DNA of 64,000 nt from Sphingobacterium phlebotomi (GTDB taxonomy: Bacteria > Bacteroidota > Bacteroidia > Sphingobacteriales > Sphingobacteriaceae), in the NCBI RefSeq assembly GCF_008180195.1, contig NZ_VTAV01000003.1, forward strand, positions 248,001-312,000, in the 5' to 3' direction. Shown here piece by piece: positions 16,560 through 25,555 of this stretch (its first letter is position 1; every line of letters begins with the position of its first letter). Both the position numbers and the translations under genes were made by a program. Under the pieces are notes generated by a model that had not been told where the DNA came from, did not search any database, and worked only from the letters and a program-made list of their open reading frames with translations.

Positions 16560-19500
16560 TTAAAAAGTTAAGTTTAAACCGAACATATAAGAACGTGCTG
16601 TAGGATAGGATGCCATCCAGCCGTTATCGTAATTCAATACCTGCCTGGCGTTTGAAAACGTATGTAGGTTATTGACGCTCAAGTTTACATCTATTGCGCT
16701 TAGCCGGACTTTATTGGCGATGGCTGATCCGACTCGGTAGCCGAGTGTTACATTTTTCAACTGAACGTAGTGCTGCTTTCTGTAATATCCATGTCCAAGG
16801 CTATTGAGATAACCGGGAGAGACAATGTCTGCATCTGGATTTTCAGGTGTCCAATAGTTTGCTCCACGTACATAGTTCGTGATGCCATAAGTCCATGAAC
16901 CCATATTAGCCAAATTGTCTTCGCGCCAGACACCAAATACACCGTTGACCAAGAAAGAGAAATAAAGATTGCCAAAGGACATTCTATTGCCTACGGAAGC
17001 TAGAAAGCTAGGCATTTTGGAACCGATGATTTTACGATCCTCCGCATCAATGTACCCATTCCCGTCCACATCTTCTATCTTGGCGTCGCCGGGAACAGCT
17101 CCTCTTTGTATGTCTTCTAAATTACCATCGGCATCCGTGTACTTGAACGTATCTCCTTGTTGCCAAATACCAACGACATTATAATCGTAAAATACACGTA
17201 GTGGTTTTCCAATAAACCATTGATTGTTGATATCGTCCATCTGGTCTCCACGCAACTCGACGATTTTATCTCGGTTTAGCGAAAAGTTGACGTTTGAGCT
17301 CCATTCAAATTTGGAGTTACGGATGTTAACAGCATTTAATGCTACTTCAATACCGGTGTTACGCGTCTGCCCTATATTATCCCAGATCCGTCCAAAACCA
17401 TTCATAATAGGAACGGTACGGATCATCAGCAGATCATGTGTGTTGGATCTGTACATTTCGATGGTTCCGCCTAAGCGATTATTGAAAAACTGAAAGTCAA
17501 TACCGAGGTTGGTTGTACGGGTCGTCTCCCACTTAAGATTTGGGTTCCCTACGCCATCACTGGGCAGATAAGCGGTATTCACAGGTAGGCCGCCGTCTCC
17601 CCAGATATATTTAACACTGGAATACAACCGGTCCAATGTACGATATGGCGTAATGGCTTGGTTCCCGTTCGCGCCGTAAGAAAGGCGCAGTTTCAACATG
17701 TCCATCCAATCTGCATTATCTTTGATAAAGCTTTCTTCTGCTACGTTCCACGCTAGGGCTACTGACGGGAAAAAAGCATATTTATTGTTTAGTCCAAATA
17801 CGGATGCGCCATCTGTACGTCCGGTAATTGTTGCCAGATATCGGCCCTTGTAGCCGTAATTTAGACGGAACATATAGGATACCAAGGCGGTTTCGGTCAA
17901 TCCCGAAGATATGGTCTGGTTACGCTCGGCGGCTTCCATCATATAATAACTGGTGTTGTCCGTTACAAAGCCTTGCCCGTTCAACCCTGATGAAATATTT
18001 TTGGTTTCTTGTATACTAAATAAACCGGTCGCATCAAATCGGTGATGACCAACCTCCCGTTCATAACGCAAGATATTTTCCCAGGTATAGTCCGTATTGT
18101 GCGCATTGCTGATGCTGGCATTGCCGCCAACCAATCCGGCTTGTTCTCGACCAATGAAGGTATCCCTGCCGTAATAAGTTCCTGTGAAGTTGGATCGGTA
18201 ATTATACCCAAGATTGGATCGGAACGATAAGCCTTCTATCGGAAGTTGTATGTTTGCATATCCATTGATAAAGAAATTGCGGTTGGTCCTGTTCTGATCA
18301 GCATTGACATTTAGCATAGGATTGGTAATGAGTGAATATTCCATAGGCTCGGTGATGTACCTGCCTGTTTCATCTAAATATTTACCATAGGGACTTTGCT
18401 TGATAGCGTGCTCGATATTTGGCGTAACACCACCGTCTTCCCGTTGTACATACTGGGTACCGATACCTGTAGTAAGCCAGTCGTTGAACACTTGATCAAT
18501 GTTTGCGGAGATATTGTGTCGGTGCAATCGGGCGTTATAAACAACACCGTCTTGTTTCATGGACGAAGCCGCCACCATATATTTTGTGCTGCTTGTTCCT
18601 CCTGAAAAATTTAACTGGTGATCCATGGTGATCCCCTTACGAAAGATATAGTCTTGCCAGTTGTGTGTGATTCCATTGATGTAGTTTTCACGTTCGCTTT
18701 GGCTGATGATACCGCCAGCAACGGGATCCAGTTGATCGCCGGAAAGACCTTCCTTTAAGCGTCCTATATCTTGTTGTAGACGGATGTATTCATTTGGCCC
18801 CATGACCTGGATATATTGCATGGGTTCAGCTACACCAATCTGACCTCTATAACCGACTTGCGGTTTACCTGCTACGCCCCTTTTTGTTTGCACCAAAATG
18901 ACACCGTTGGACCCGCGGGAACCATAAATAGCTACTGCCGAAGCATCTTTTAGTACCGTAAGATTCTCAATAGTATTAGGATCCAAGTCAACCAATGAGC
19001 CGCTATACGGTATGCCATCTAAGACAATCAAAGGGTGATTGCTTGCTGATAATGAATTCTCACCACGGATTAATAACGTTTGGCTGGCACCGGGAGCCGC
19101 ATTTGAAGCCGTAATATTTAGGCCTGCGACTTGTCCAACGAGACGATCCATTAAGTTGGTTGTTGACACCATAGACAATTCCTTTTGTCCTACCACCGAC
19201 AGACCTCCGGTCAAATCCCGCTTACGTGTAGTACCATATCCGACCACCACCACTTCGTCTAGTACGGCTTCGCCAGTCATGGTTATGTTCATGATGCCCG
19301 AGGTATGCACAGGCACCTCTTGGTTACTATAGCCTACGTAGGAGAAGATTAATATAGACGATGGGATAGCTTGTAGGGTGTAATTACCTTCTTCATCAGT
19401 GCTTGTGTTGGTCTCGCGATCCTTCACTTGAACGGTGACGCCGATTAGCGAATTTCCATCGGCATCACTTACTTTTCCTGTAATTTTAATTAAATTTTGC

Positions 19501-19583
19501 TGTGCATGCATAGCCGTTGTCCACAGGACAGCGAAAAAGAGTAGCATGCAGGTTTTTATTTTTATGTTAGTTTCCTTAATCAT
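16560..19583 (-). CDS. SusC/RagA-like TonB-dependent outer-membrane transporter
   Basis: 1007 residues. Signal peptide to about residue 28, then a carboxypeptidase-regulatory-like domain (about 34-104), the TonB box DEVVVVGYG (109-117), a plug domain with AVAIYGSRGSNGVILVQTK, and a C-terminal barrel ending in ...YMFGLNLTF with the terminal aromatic residue used by outer-membrane barrels. It imports oligosaccharides using energy from TonB-ExbBD; a complete exbB-exbD-exbD-tonB operon lies at 23385-26431. It is the first gene of the glycan operon. Confidence 0.96.
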   Translation of the reverse strand: MIKETNIKIKTCMLLFFAVLWTTAMHAQQNLIKITGKVSDADGNSLIGVTVQVKDRETNTSTDEEGNYTLQAIPSSILIFSYVGYSNQEVPVHTSGIMNITMTGEAVLDEVVVVGYGTTRKRDLTGGLSVVGQKELSMVSTTNLMDRLVGQVAGLNITASNAAPGASQTLLIRGENSLSASNHPLIVLDGIPYSGSLVDLDPNTIENLTVLKDASAVAIYGSRGSNGVILVQTKRGVAGKPQVGYRGQIGVAEPMQYIQVMGPNEYIRLQQDIGRLKEGLSGDQLDPVAGGIISQSERENYINGITHNWQDYIFRKGITMDHQLNFSGGTSSTKYMVAASSMKQDGVVYNARLHRHNISANIDQVFNDWLTTGIGTQYVQREDGGVTPNIEHAIKQSPYGKYLDETGRYITEPMEYSLITNPMLNVNADQNRTNRNFFINGYANIQLPIEGLSFRSNLGYNYRSNFTGTYYGRDTFIGREQAGLVGGNASISNAHNTDYTWENILRYEREVGHHRFDATGLFSIQETKNISSGLNGQGFVTDNTSYYMMEAAERNQTISSGLTETALVSYMFRLNYGYKGRYLATITGRTDGASVFGLNNKYAFFPSVALAWNVAEESFIKDNADWMDMLKLRLSYGANGNQAITPYRTLDRLYSSVKYIWGDGGLPVNTAYLPSDGVGNPNLKWETTRTTNLGIDFQFFNNRLGGTIEMYRSNTHDLLMIRTVPIMNGFGRIWDNIGQTRNTGIEVALNAVNIRNSKFEWSSNVNFSLNRDKIVELRGDQMDDINNQWFIGKPLRVFYDYNVVGIWQQGDTFKYTDADGNLEDIQRGAVPGDAKIEDVDGNGYIDAEDRKIIGSKMPSFLASVGNRMSFGNLYFSFLVNGVFGVWREDNLANMGSWTYGITNYVRGANYWTPENPDADIVSPGYLNSLGHGYYRKQHYVQLKNVTLGYRVGSAIANKVRLSAIDVNLSVNNLHTFSNARQVLNYDNGWMASYPTARSYMFGLNLTF

Positions 19584-19723
19584 ATAAATTTAGTTTGGTT
19601 AACGCTAAAAAAATATTTTCATCTTTTGGCTTCGTTGTTAAATGAAACCAGATTTTTTTAATAGATATTTGTGTATCTCTACATATAGGCATAGGGTTTA
19701 ATTGTTTACTTTTTCGTTTATAT

Positions 19724-19746
19724 CGGTTAACCAAGTCGGTTATAAC
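19724..19746. promoter_or_regulatory. CGGTTA direct repeat upstream of SusC gene
   Basis: Two copies of CGGTTA, at 19724-19729 and 19737-19742, 13 bp apart. The first sits inside the palindrome GGTTAACC. AraC-type domains of HTCS regulators usually bind direct repeats, so this is a plausible site; a further GGTTAAC lies at 19597-19603. Function is inferred. Confidence 0.35.
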
Positions 19747-19760
19747 GCCTTGGCATGACA

Positions 19761-19768
19761 CAAAAGTA
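19761..19768 (-). promoter_or_regulatory. Possible -7 box for the SusC operon
   Basis: On the minus strand this reads TACTTTTG, fitting the Bacteroidota -7 consensus TAnnTTTG. No clear TTTG -33 element is found at the usual distance, which would suit an activator-dependent promoter. Confidence 0.35.
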
Positions 19769-19879
19769 GCTGATGAGAAATCGCCTCATGGTATTGGTTT
19801 GTTCAGAAATGGTTTAATTTTGTACAGAAAGCGGGGTTATCACGTATATTTTAGAGAGATATGATAGAAGTAATCGCAT

Positions 19880-19897
19880 TTAACCGGGAACGGTTAA
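19880..19897. promoter_or_regulatory. Perfect dyad TTAACCG-GGAA-CGGTTAA, candidate operator
   Basis: Seven-base arms (19880-19886 and 19891-19897) around a 4-base centre. It shares the CGGTTA core with the repeats at 19724-19746. It lies about 300 bp before the SusC start and 24 bp beyond the metK terminator hairpin. The rest of the 410-bp gap 19584-19993 shows no gene. Confidence 0.4.
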
Positions 19898-19921
19898 GAG
19901 GTATGCACGGAGAACGCTTTA

Positions 19922-19969
19922 AATAAAAAAAGGTTATTTTACGGCTGAGCAGCACTATAAAATAACCTT
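19922..19969 (-). terminator. Rho-independent terminator of metK
   Basis: A 12-bp stem AAGGTTATTTTA (19930-19941) with TAAAATAACCTT (19958-19969). Read on the minus strand it is followed by a run of T (A-run at 19924-19930 on the plus strand), 25 bases after the metK stop. Confidence 0.85.
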
Positions 19970-19993
19970 CGCACATCTTGGTGTGTTCAGCGT

Positions 19994-21253
19994 TTACGAT
20001 GATATCCCAAACGCCTCCTTAATGACATCCACATAATCCAGTTTCTCCCAAGTGAACAATTCCACTTCTATCGTTTTCTTCTCGCCATTGGAGCTTTCAA
20101 ATGTTTTAGTTATGGTTTTGGGTGTTCTTCCCATATGTCCATAAGCAGCTGTTTCCGAATAAATAGGTTTGCGGAGTCCTAGGCGGGTTTCGATACCATA
20201 GGGTGTCATATCGAATATTTCGCCTATTTTTTCGGCAATTTTGCTATCATTGAAATGAACGTTGCTTTTGCCGTAGGTGTTCACGTAGATTCCCATCGGG
20301 TCTTTTACGCCGATCGCATACGATATCTGTACCAATATTTCATCTGCAACGCCTGCTGCTACGAGGTTCTTAGCGATATGGCGGGTAGCGTATGCCGCCG
20401 AGCGGTCTACTTTGGATGGATCTTTTCCGGAGAACGCACCACCGCCATGGGCTCCTTTTCCACCATAGGTGTCTACAATAATCTTACGACCAGTCAAACC
20501 GGTGTCGCCATGCGGTCCGCCGATGACAAATTTTCCTGTTGGGTTAACGTGGAATTTGATGTCGTCGGTAAACAACGCCTGCAGTTCCGGTTTTAATTGT
20601 GCCTTTACACGTGGGATAAGGATATTTTTGACGTCGTCCGTAATTTTTGCCAACATCGCCGCCTCGGGGGCAAAATCGTCGTGTTGAGTCGAAATCACGA
20701 TCGTGTCAATGCGCTGCGGTTTATGGTCGTCACTGTATTCAAGCGTAACCTGAGACTTCGCATCTGGACGCAAATAGGTAATCTCTTTATTTTCCCGACG
20801 TAATGCTGATAGTTCGTACAATAACCGATGAGCGAGGTCCAATGCCAACGGCATATAGTTTTCGGTTTCGTTGCTGGCGTACCCGAACATGATACCTTGG
20901 TCACCAGCACCCTGCTCTTGTTTCGTTTGGCGATCAACTCCCTGATTGATCTCTGCAGATTGCTCATGAATAGCCGACAACACACCACAAGAGTTGGCCT
21001 CAAACATATAGGCCGACTTGGTGTATCCTATTTTCTCGATAACCGAGCGGGTGATTTTCTGTACATCTAAATAGATGTTGGATTTTACTTCGCCCGCTAA
21101 AACGACTTGTCCGGTTGTTACCAGGGTTTCAATAGCGACCCGGGCATCTTCGTCCCATGCTAAAAAATTATCAATCAACGCATCGGAAATTTGATCCGCT
21201 ACTTTGTCTGGGTGTCCCTCCGAAACCGATTCGGATGTAAATAAATAAGCCAT
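19994..21253 (-). CDS. metK: S-adenosylmethionine synthase
   Basis: 419 residues, normal family length. It joins methionine and ATP to give S-adenosylmethionine, in the cytoplasm as a tetramer. Visible motifs: [12 protein letters not shown] near the N-terminus (methionine and ATP site), [12 protein letters not shown] in the middle, and [19 protein letters not shown], the glycine-rich loop. The gene stands alone with its own terminator. No SAM riboswitch is apparent upstream of it, although metE at 48455 has one. Confidence 0.98.
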   Translation of the reverse strand: MAYLFTSESVSEGHPDKVADQISDALIDNFLAWDEDARVAIETLVTTGQVVLAGEVKSNIYLDVQKITRSVIEKIGYTKSAYMFEANSCGVLSAIHEQSAEINQGVDRQTKQEQGAGDQGIMFGYASNETENYMPLALDLAHRLLYELSALRRENKEITYLRPDAKSQVTLEYSDDHKPQRIDTIVISTQHDDFAPEAAMLAKITDDVKNILIPRVKAQLKPELQALFTDDIKFHVNPTGKFVIGGPHGDTGLTGRKIIVDTYGGKGAHGGGAFSGKDPSKVDRSAAYATRHIAKNLVAAGVADEILVQISYAIGVKDPMGIYVNTYGKSNVHFNDSKIAEKIGEIFDMTPYGIETRLGLRKPIYSETAAYGHMGRTPKTITKTFESSNGEKKTIEVELFTWEKLDYVDVIKEAFGISS

Positions 21254-21421
21254 TATTACAAATTTCTTTTGTGATTGAACGTACGAGAGGAGAGCTGTTT
21301 AAATAGAAGTGGAAAAACGACTGAAATTCTGGTTTTAGCACTTTTTTTTACTGTGGTTGCAATCTCCTTCTGGCATATTAGTCAATATGCAGTACGCAAA
21401 TCAGTCCACATTTTTCGTGGA

Positions 21422-21429
21422 CAAAAGTA
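21422..21429 (-). promoter_or_regulatory. Possible -7 box for metK
   Basis: Reads TACTTTTG on the minus strand, matching TAnnTTTG, about 170 bp before the metK start. It overlaps the right end of a small hairpin GTCCAC / GTGGAC (21404-21409 with 21417-21422). No good -33 element is seen. Confidence 0.3.
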
Positions 21430-21552
21430 CGATTCTTTATTTGAATAATACGAATGGAAGCAAATTTTTATAAATTAAAAGAATTGCCTTTGTAGAGACT
21501 TAAAGGGGTGAAGGAAATTGTACAAACTCCAATTAACCTTTGATGTCGTATC

Positions 21553-21611
21553 CGAATATTTGAAGTATGTAGAAATTTGCACATGGCACTGCACATTATT
21601 TCAAATATTCG
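21553..21611. repeat. Long inverted repeat between metK and lipid kinase genes
   Basis: Perfect 12-bp arms CGAATATTTGAA (21553-21564) and TTCAAATATTCG (21600-21611) with a 35-base centre, itself holding a repeated TGCAC. It lies in the 440-bp divergent gap, about 85 bp before the kinase start. It is not followed by a T-run. It may be an operator pair or a structured RNA. The remainder of the gap is AT-rich without a gene. Confidence 0.5.
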
Positions 21612-21664
21612 AAGCGACGATTTTTTTGGTTCTTTTTTGAGGGAAAAAAGAACACAAATAACGT

Positions 21665-21672
21665 TATCTTTA
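21665..21672 (+). promoter_or_regulatory. Possible -7 box for lipid kinase gene
   Basis: TATCTTTA, close to TAnnTTTG, 21 bases before the ATG. A TTTG lies at 21636-21639, somewhat farther away (25 bases) than the usual spacing. Confidence 0.3.
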
Positions 21673-21693
21673 TAAACTATTTCGGATGAAGAT

Positions 21694-22572
21694 ATGCGTC
21701 AACGTAAGCGAATATTGTTTGTTATTAACCCGATTTCCGGGGGAAAAAAGAAGACGGCGTTCAACAAGCAGGTGTTGGAGGTGCTTGATTTGGAGAAATT
21801 TGATCCGACATTTAAGATCACCGATCACGCCAACCATGCTTTTGAACTTGGGAGATCCGCGATTGAGGAAGGATACGACGCTGTCGTGGCGGTGGGGGGC
21901 GATGGTACCATTAACGAACTGGGTTCTGCGATTTTAGGTACCAACATGCCATTGGGAATCATTCCGGAGGGATCTGGGAATGGCCTAGCGCTCTACCTGG
22001 GAATTCCGCTCAACGAATCGGCAGCCATCCGACGGATAAATCGGTTCGAGACGGCAGAAGTCGATACCGGAGTAGTCAACGGACGGCATTTCTTTAACAT
22101 TGCCGGACTTGGTTTTGACGCCTCGGTAAGTGACCGTTTTGCAACGGATAACAGCAGAGGACCGATCGGCTATTTACGTTCGGCTATCAATGTGTTGGGT
22201 GACTTCCAGCCTAGCACGTATACCTTGCTCATAGATGGGAAGGAATACAAGAAAGAAGCCTTTATGATCAGCGTGGCAAATTCCCCTCAATATGGCAACA
22301 ATGCGTATATCGCACCGCAGGCCTCGATCAATGATGGGCTGCTTGATGTGTGTATAGTAAAAAAATTTCCACTCTATCTCTTTCCAAAAATGGTGTTTCA
22401 TTTGTTCACCAAGAGTGCCGACCAGTCAGAATATGTGGAAATATTTCCCGGAAAAGAAATTATCATTCTGCGGGACGAAAAAGGTCCGGTGCATGTGGAT
22501 GGAGAACCCGTGGAGATGGGCAAAAAGCTCGAGATCACGATCAAGCCCAAGTCGCTGAAGATTATTTGTTAA
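21694..22572 (+). CDS. YegS/DgkB-type lipid kinase (diacylglycerol kinase family)
   Basis: 292 residues. NPISGGKKK near the start binds phosphate, GGDGTINE (68-75) is the conserved nucleotide motif of the diacylglycerol/sphingosine kinase fold, and PEGSGNGLA (91-99) follows as expected. The C-terminal half is the beta-sandwich domain with HVDGEP. It phosphorylates a lipid such as diacylglycerol or a sphingoid base. Sphingobacteria make sphingolipids, so either substrate is plausible and the sequence alone does not decide. The downstream SUI1-like gene starts 28 bp later and may share the transcript. Confidence 0.9.
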   Translation: MRQRKRILFVINPISGGKKKTAFNKQVLEVLDLEKFDPTFKITDHANHAFELGRSAIEEGYDAVVAVGGDGTINELGSAILGTNMPLGIIPEGSGNGLALYLGIPLNESAAIRRINRFETAEVDTGVVNGRHFFNIAGLGFDASVSDRFATDNSRGPIGYLRSAINVLGDFQPSTYTLLIDGKEYKKEAFMISVANSPQYGNNAYIAPQASINDGLLDVCIVKKFPLYLFPKMVFHLFTKSADQSEYVEIFPGKEIIILRDEKGPVHVDGEPVEMGKKLEITIKPKSLKIIC

Positions 22573-22600
22573 TTAAAGAGTATTAACACTAAAAATACAT

Positions 22601-22951
22601 ATGTCTAAACAGAAAAAACAACGATTTGAAGGAATTGTCTATTCCACAGCGAATGATTTTGACTATGTGGATGCCGAGGGAATGGAAGCAGAGGAGACCT
22701 TACCTATTGCCCGGCAAAAATTAAAGGTACTATTGGACCGCAAGGCACGGAAGGGAAAAGTTGTTACAATTGTACAAGGGTTCGTCGGAACGGAAACTGA
22801 TTTGAACGATCTGGCAAAAAAGTTAAAACAGAAATGTGGCGTAGGGGGAGCAGCAAAAGACGGTGAAATTTTGATTCAGGGAGATTTCAAACAGAAGATT
22901 TTTGATTTGCTCAAAGCCGAGGGATACGCTGTGAAATTGGTTGGTGGATAG
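22601..22951 (+). CDS. SUI1/YciH-like translation initiation factor
   Basis: 116 residues. The C-terminal half is a SUI1 (eIF1-like) domain: VVTIVQGFVGTETDLNDL, then KCGVGGAAKDGEILIQGDF, then the end AVKLVGG. The N-terminal about 45 residues are variable and charged. Family members bind near the ribosomal P site and affect start-codon choice; in bacteria the role is not essential and not well settled. Located directly after the lipid kinase. Confidence 0.92.
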   Translation: MSKQKKQRFEGIVYSTANDFDYVDAEGMEAEETLPIARQKLKVLLDRKARKGKVVTIVQGFVGTETDLNDLAKKLKQKCGVGGAAKDGEILIQGDFKQKIFDLLKAEGYAVKLVGG

Positions 22952-23384
22952 TGTTTTACAATGAATAATTCCGTTAAGGTAGGATCGGAAGCTAATTGTT
23001 GACCTCGGAAATATGACAATTGCTTGATGATGTTTTCAGCAGAAAATAGCCTTGCTTTTTGTGAGTAAATACTTACTTATTTTTTTTCATTAATGATTTT
23101 TTAATTTGCATAAACCAAAAAAAATGGTTTTCATTGTAAAATATTAGCGCGGTATAAACGTTAAATCGTATAGCTAATATCATATTAGGAAGGAAATGGA
23201 ACCGCTGATGGTTTACTAATATGTAGCGCATTGAAAGATGTATAAATTAATGTCAATAAAATTTTATTTTTAACACAAAATAGTATATTTGTTTTGCTTT
23301 ATAGCAGAATAAGTGCTTTTGAATTGCACAAATTGAATTAAATATTAAATATTAAACAACAGTAAAATCTAAAAATTAGTAAAA
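22952..23384. other. AT-rich intergenic region before the TonB operon
   Basis: 433 bp without a credible gene. A weak hairpin AGTAA/TTACT (23064-23077) followed by T's may end the SUI1 transcript. The inverted pair AATTGT / ACAATT lies near 22995-23022. The best promoter sign is the -7 box at 23284. Confidence 0.5.
23284..23291 (+). promoter_or_regulatory. Probable -7 box for exbB operon
   Basis: TATATTTG is an exact match to TAnnTTTG, about 94 bp before the exbB ATG. The -33 region is only T-rich. Confidence 0.5.
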
Positions 23385-24218
23385 ATGGCAAACGCACCAA
23401 AAACTACTGCTCCTGCTAAAAAACAAGAAAGCGGAAATTCAGGTAATTTATTTGCGAGTTTAGCAATCATCATTTGTTTTGTGATTGGTATCGTCGTTTA
23501 TAAATTTGTAATGGGAGACCCTTCAAACTTTATCGACGGTAATCCAGAAAATCAACCTCTTCCAGGTAACTATTTCGGAATGATTTACCATGCGGGTGTC
23601 GTAGTACCTGTCCTTTTAGGTCTATTTTTAATGGTATGGGTATTCGCTGTAGAGCGTTTTATCGTGATCGGTAGAGCTTCCGGTACAGGTAATGTGGGTA
23701 ACTTCGTGAGAAAAGTACAACAATTAATCAACGGCGGTAATATTGATTCTGCTATCGTTGAATGCGACAAACAAAAAGGCTCTGTAGCAAATGTAGTAAA
23801 GGCTGGTTTATTGAAATATAAAGATGTCTCTGCGAACACAGGTTTAGATGCTGAAAAATCGGTTGTCGCTATTCAGAAGGAAATTGAAGAAACAACCGCG
23901 TTGGAAATGCCGATGTTAGAGAAAAACATGAACGTTTTGGCAACATTGGTATCTATTGGTACGTTGGTTGGTCTATTGGGTACGGTAACTGGTATGATTA
24001 GAGCATTCTCGGCCTTGGCAACAGGTGGTGCTCCGGATTCAGCTGCGTTAGCAAACGGTATCTCCGAGGCCTTGATAAACACGGCAACGGGTATCGCGAC
24101 ATCTACTTTTGCTATCGTGTTCTATAACATCTTAACAGCGAAAATAGATAAATTGACTTATTCTATCGATGAGGCTGGTTTCTCTATCGTACAAACGTAC
24201 GCTGCAAACCACAAGTAA
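23385..24218 (+). CDS. exbB: ExbB, MotA/TolQ/ExbB proton-channel protein
   Basis: 277 residues. Inner-membrane subunit that with ExbD uses the proton gradient to energise TonB. There is a charged start, a first helix near 25-45, a second near 65-85, and the conserved pair of helices around 180-255 with TLVSIGTLVGLLGTVTGM and NTATGIATSTFAIVFY. The extra N-terminal helix is common in Bacteroidota. First gene of the operon, followed by two exbD genes and tonB. Confidence 0.95.
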   Translation: MANAPKTTAPAKKQESGNSGNLFASLAIIICFVIGIVVYKFVMGDPSNFIDGNPENQPLPGNYFGMIYHAGVVVPVLLGLFLMVWVFAVERFIVIGRASGTGNVGNFVRKVQQLINGGNIDSAIVECDKQKGSVANVVKAGLLKYKDVSANTGLDAEKSVVAIQKEIEETTALEMPMLEKNMNVLATLVSIGTLVGLLGTVTGMIRAFSALATGGAPDSAALANGISEALINTATGIATSTFAIVFYNILTAKIDKLTYSIDEAGFSIVQTYAANHK

Positions 24219-24314
24219 GAAAAAGATGTTTTTTCAAATTCTTTTATGGAATTTGTGAAAAACATGCATCATAGATGTAAACGAATAAGGATTTAACTAA
24301 GGAAGTAAAGAAAA

Positions 24315-24965
24315 ATGGGTAAAGCAAAAGTAAAAAGAGCCAGCACCTCCATCGACATGACAGCGATGTGTGACGTATCGTTCTTGCTTCTTACATTCTT
24401 CGTATTGACAGCAACAGCCCGCCAGCCCGAAGTATTGGTGGTGGATACGCCACAGTCGACAAGTCCGGAAAAATTGCCAGATGATGGTTTGGGGATTATT
24501 TCGGTGGCAGATGGCAAAATATTCTTCGGTATGAAGAATCCAAATGTGCGGGAACTCACGTTAAAGAATATATCGCAGAAATATAGTGTTAATTTTTCTG
24601 CAGAGGAATACGAGAAATTTAAGCAGTTGGACGAGTTTGGCGTTCCTGTTCGGAATTTGCGTCAGTTGCTTTCGTTGCCAAATGACCAACGAACAGAGAG
24701 TATACAGCCGGGCATCCCAGTAGATAGTACAGAAACAGCCTCAAACGAGTTGTATTCTTGGGTGCAGGAGGCACGTCGGGCAACAATCGAATTTAACCGC
24801 TCACGTGAAGGTGAAAAAGGGTTTGTGGATCCGGGGCCGATGAAAGTAGCGATCAAAGCGGATGCCGAAGAGAAATATCCGGCGATCAACTTGATTATTG
24901 AGACGCTACGTAACCAGAAGCAAAACAAATTTAGTTTTGTGACAGGTTTGAGACAGGATAACTAA
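24315..24965 (+). CDS. exbD: ExbD-like biopolymer transport protein 1
   Basis: 216 residues. A short cytoplasmic start, then a membrane helix with SIDMTAMCDVSFLLLTFFVL, whose Asp in the MCDVSF part corresponds to the proton-carrying Asp of ExbD, and a periplasmic domain. It contains an insert in the periplasmic part, so it is longer than the second copy. It starts 96 bp after exbB, an unusually long gap within the operon. Confidence 0.93.
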   Translation: MGKAKVKRASTSIDMTAMCDVSFLLLTFFVLTATARQPEVLVVDTPQSTSPEKLPDDGLGIISVADGKIFFGMKNPNVRELTLKNISQKYSVNFSAEEYEKFKQLDEFGVPVRNLRQLLSLPNDQRTESIQPGIPVDSTETASNELYSWVQEARRATIEFNRSREGEKGFVDPGPMKVAIKADAEEKYPAINLIIETLRNQKQNKFSFVTGLRQDN

Positions 24966-24984
24966 AGGCATAAACGAGAATAAA

Positions 24985-25536
24985 ATGGCAGAATTAAATC
25001 AAGATAGTGGTAAAGGTAATAAAGGTGGTAAAGTAAGAGCCAAGAAAGCTGGTGGTAAGGTCGATTTGACCGCCATGGTAGACTTAGCCTTCTTATTGAT
25101 TACCTTCTTCATGCTGACCACGTCACTAAATACGCCACAAGCGATGGATGTGGCGATGCCGGATAAGAACAAGATGGACCAAAACGATAATTTGGAAATT
25201 GCCGATAATCGTTCTATCACACTCTTGCTGGGATCGGACAACAAAATCTCTTGGTATTATGGACAATTGGCGAAGCCGATCTATCCTCCTACGACAATAG
25301 ATTATGGTAAGGAAGGCGTTCGTCAGATATTGCTCAGAATGCAGAAAGAGGTTCCACAACGCGCAGGTGGTAAAGATTTGATTGTGGTGATCAGACCTAG
25401 CGAAAAATCTGTACAACGTAATCTCGTAGATATTTTGGACGAGATGCGGATTGTAGATGTAAAACGCTACATGATTTCAAAAATCAATAGTGACGAAATA
25501 GAAGTGTTGAAAAGCGAAGGTCTTTTTAACGATTAA
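24985..25536 (+). CDS. exbD: ExbD-like biopolymer transport protein 2
   Basis: 183 residues. Lysine- and glycine-rich cytoplasmic start, then VDLTAMVDLAFLLITFFML, the ExbD helix with its conserved Asp in MVDLAF, then a periplasmic domain ending with a TolR/ExbD-type fold (DLIVVIRPSEKS). Paired ExbD paralogues in one operon are typical of Bacteroidota and may give a heteromeric channel. Confidence 0.94.
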   Translation: MAELNQDSGKGNKGGKVRAKKAGGKVDLTAMVDLAFLLITFFMLTTSLNTPQAMDVAMPDKNKMDQNDNLEIADNRSITLLLGSDNKISWYYGQLAKPIYPPTTIDYGKEGVRQILLRMQKEVPQRAGGKDLIVVIRPSEKSVQRNLVDILDEMRIVDVKRYMISKINSDEIEVLKSEGLFND

Positions 25537-25555
25537 TCGTATAATTAAGTAAAAT

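Noticed and set aside
19576..19761. 61-codon minus-strand frame before the SusC gene
   Set aside because: It overlaps the SusC start, has no family resemblance, and lies in the region of operator-like repeats.
23064..23090. Weak hairpin with T-run after the SUI1-like gene
   Set aside because: The stem is only 5 A/T-rich pairs. It is noted as a possibility in the intergenic entry but not called a terminator.
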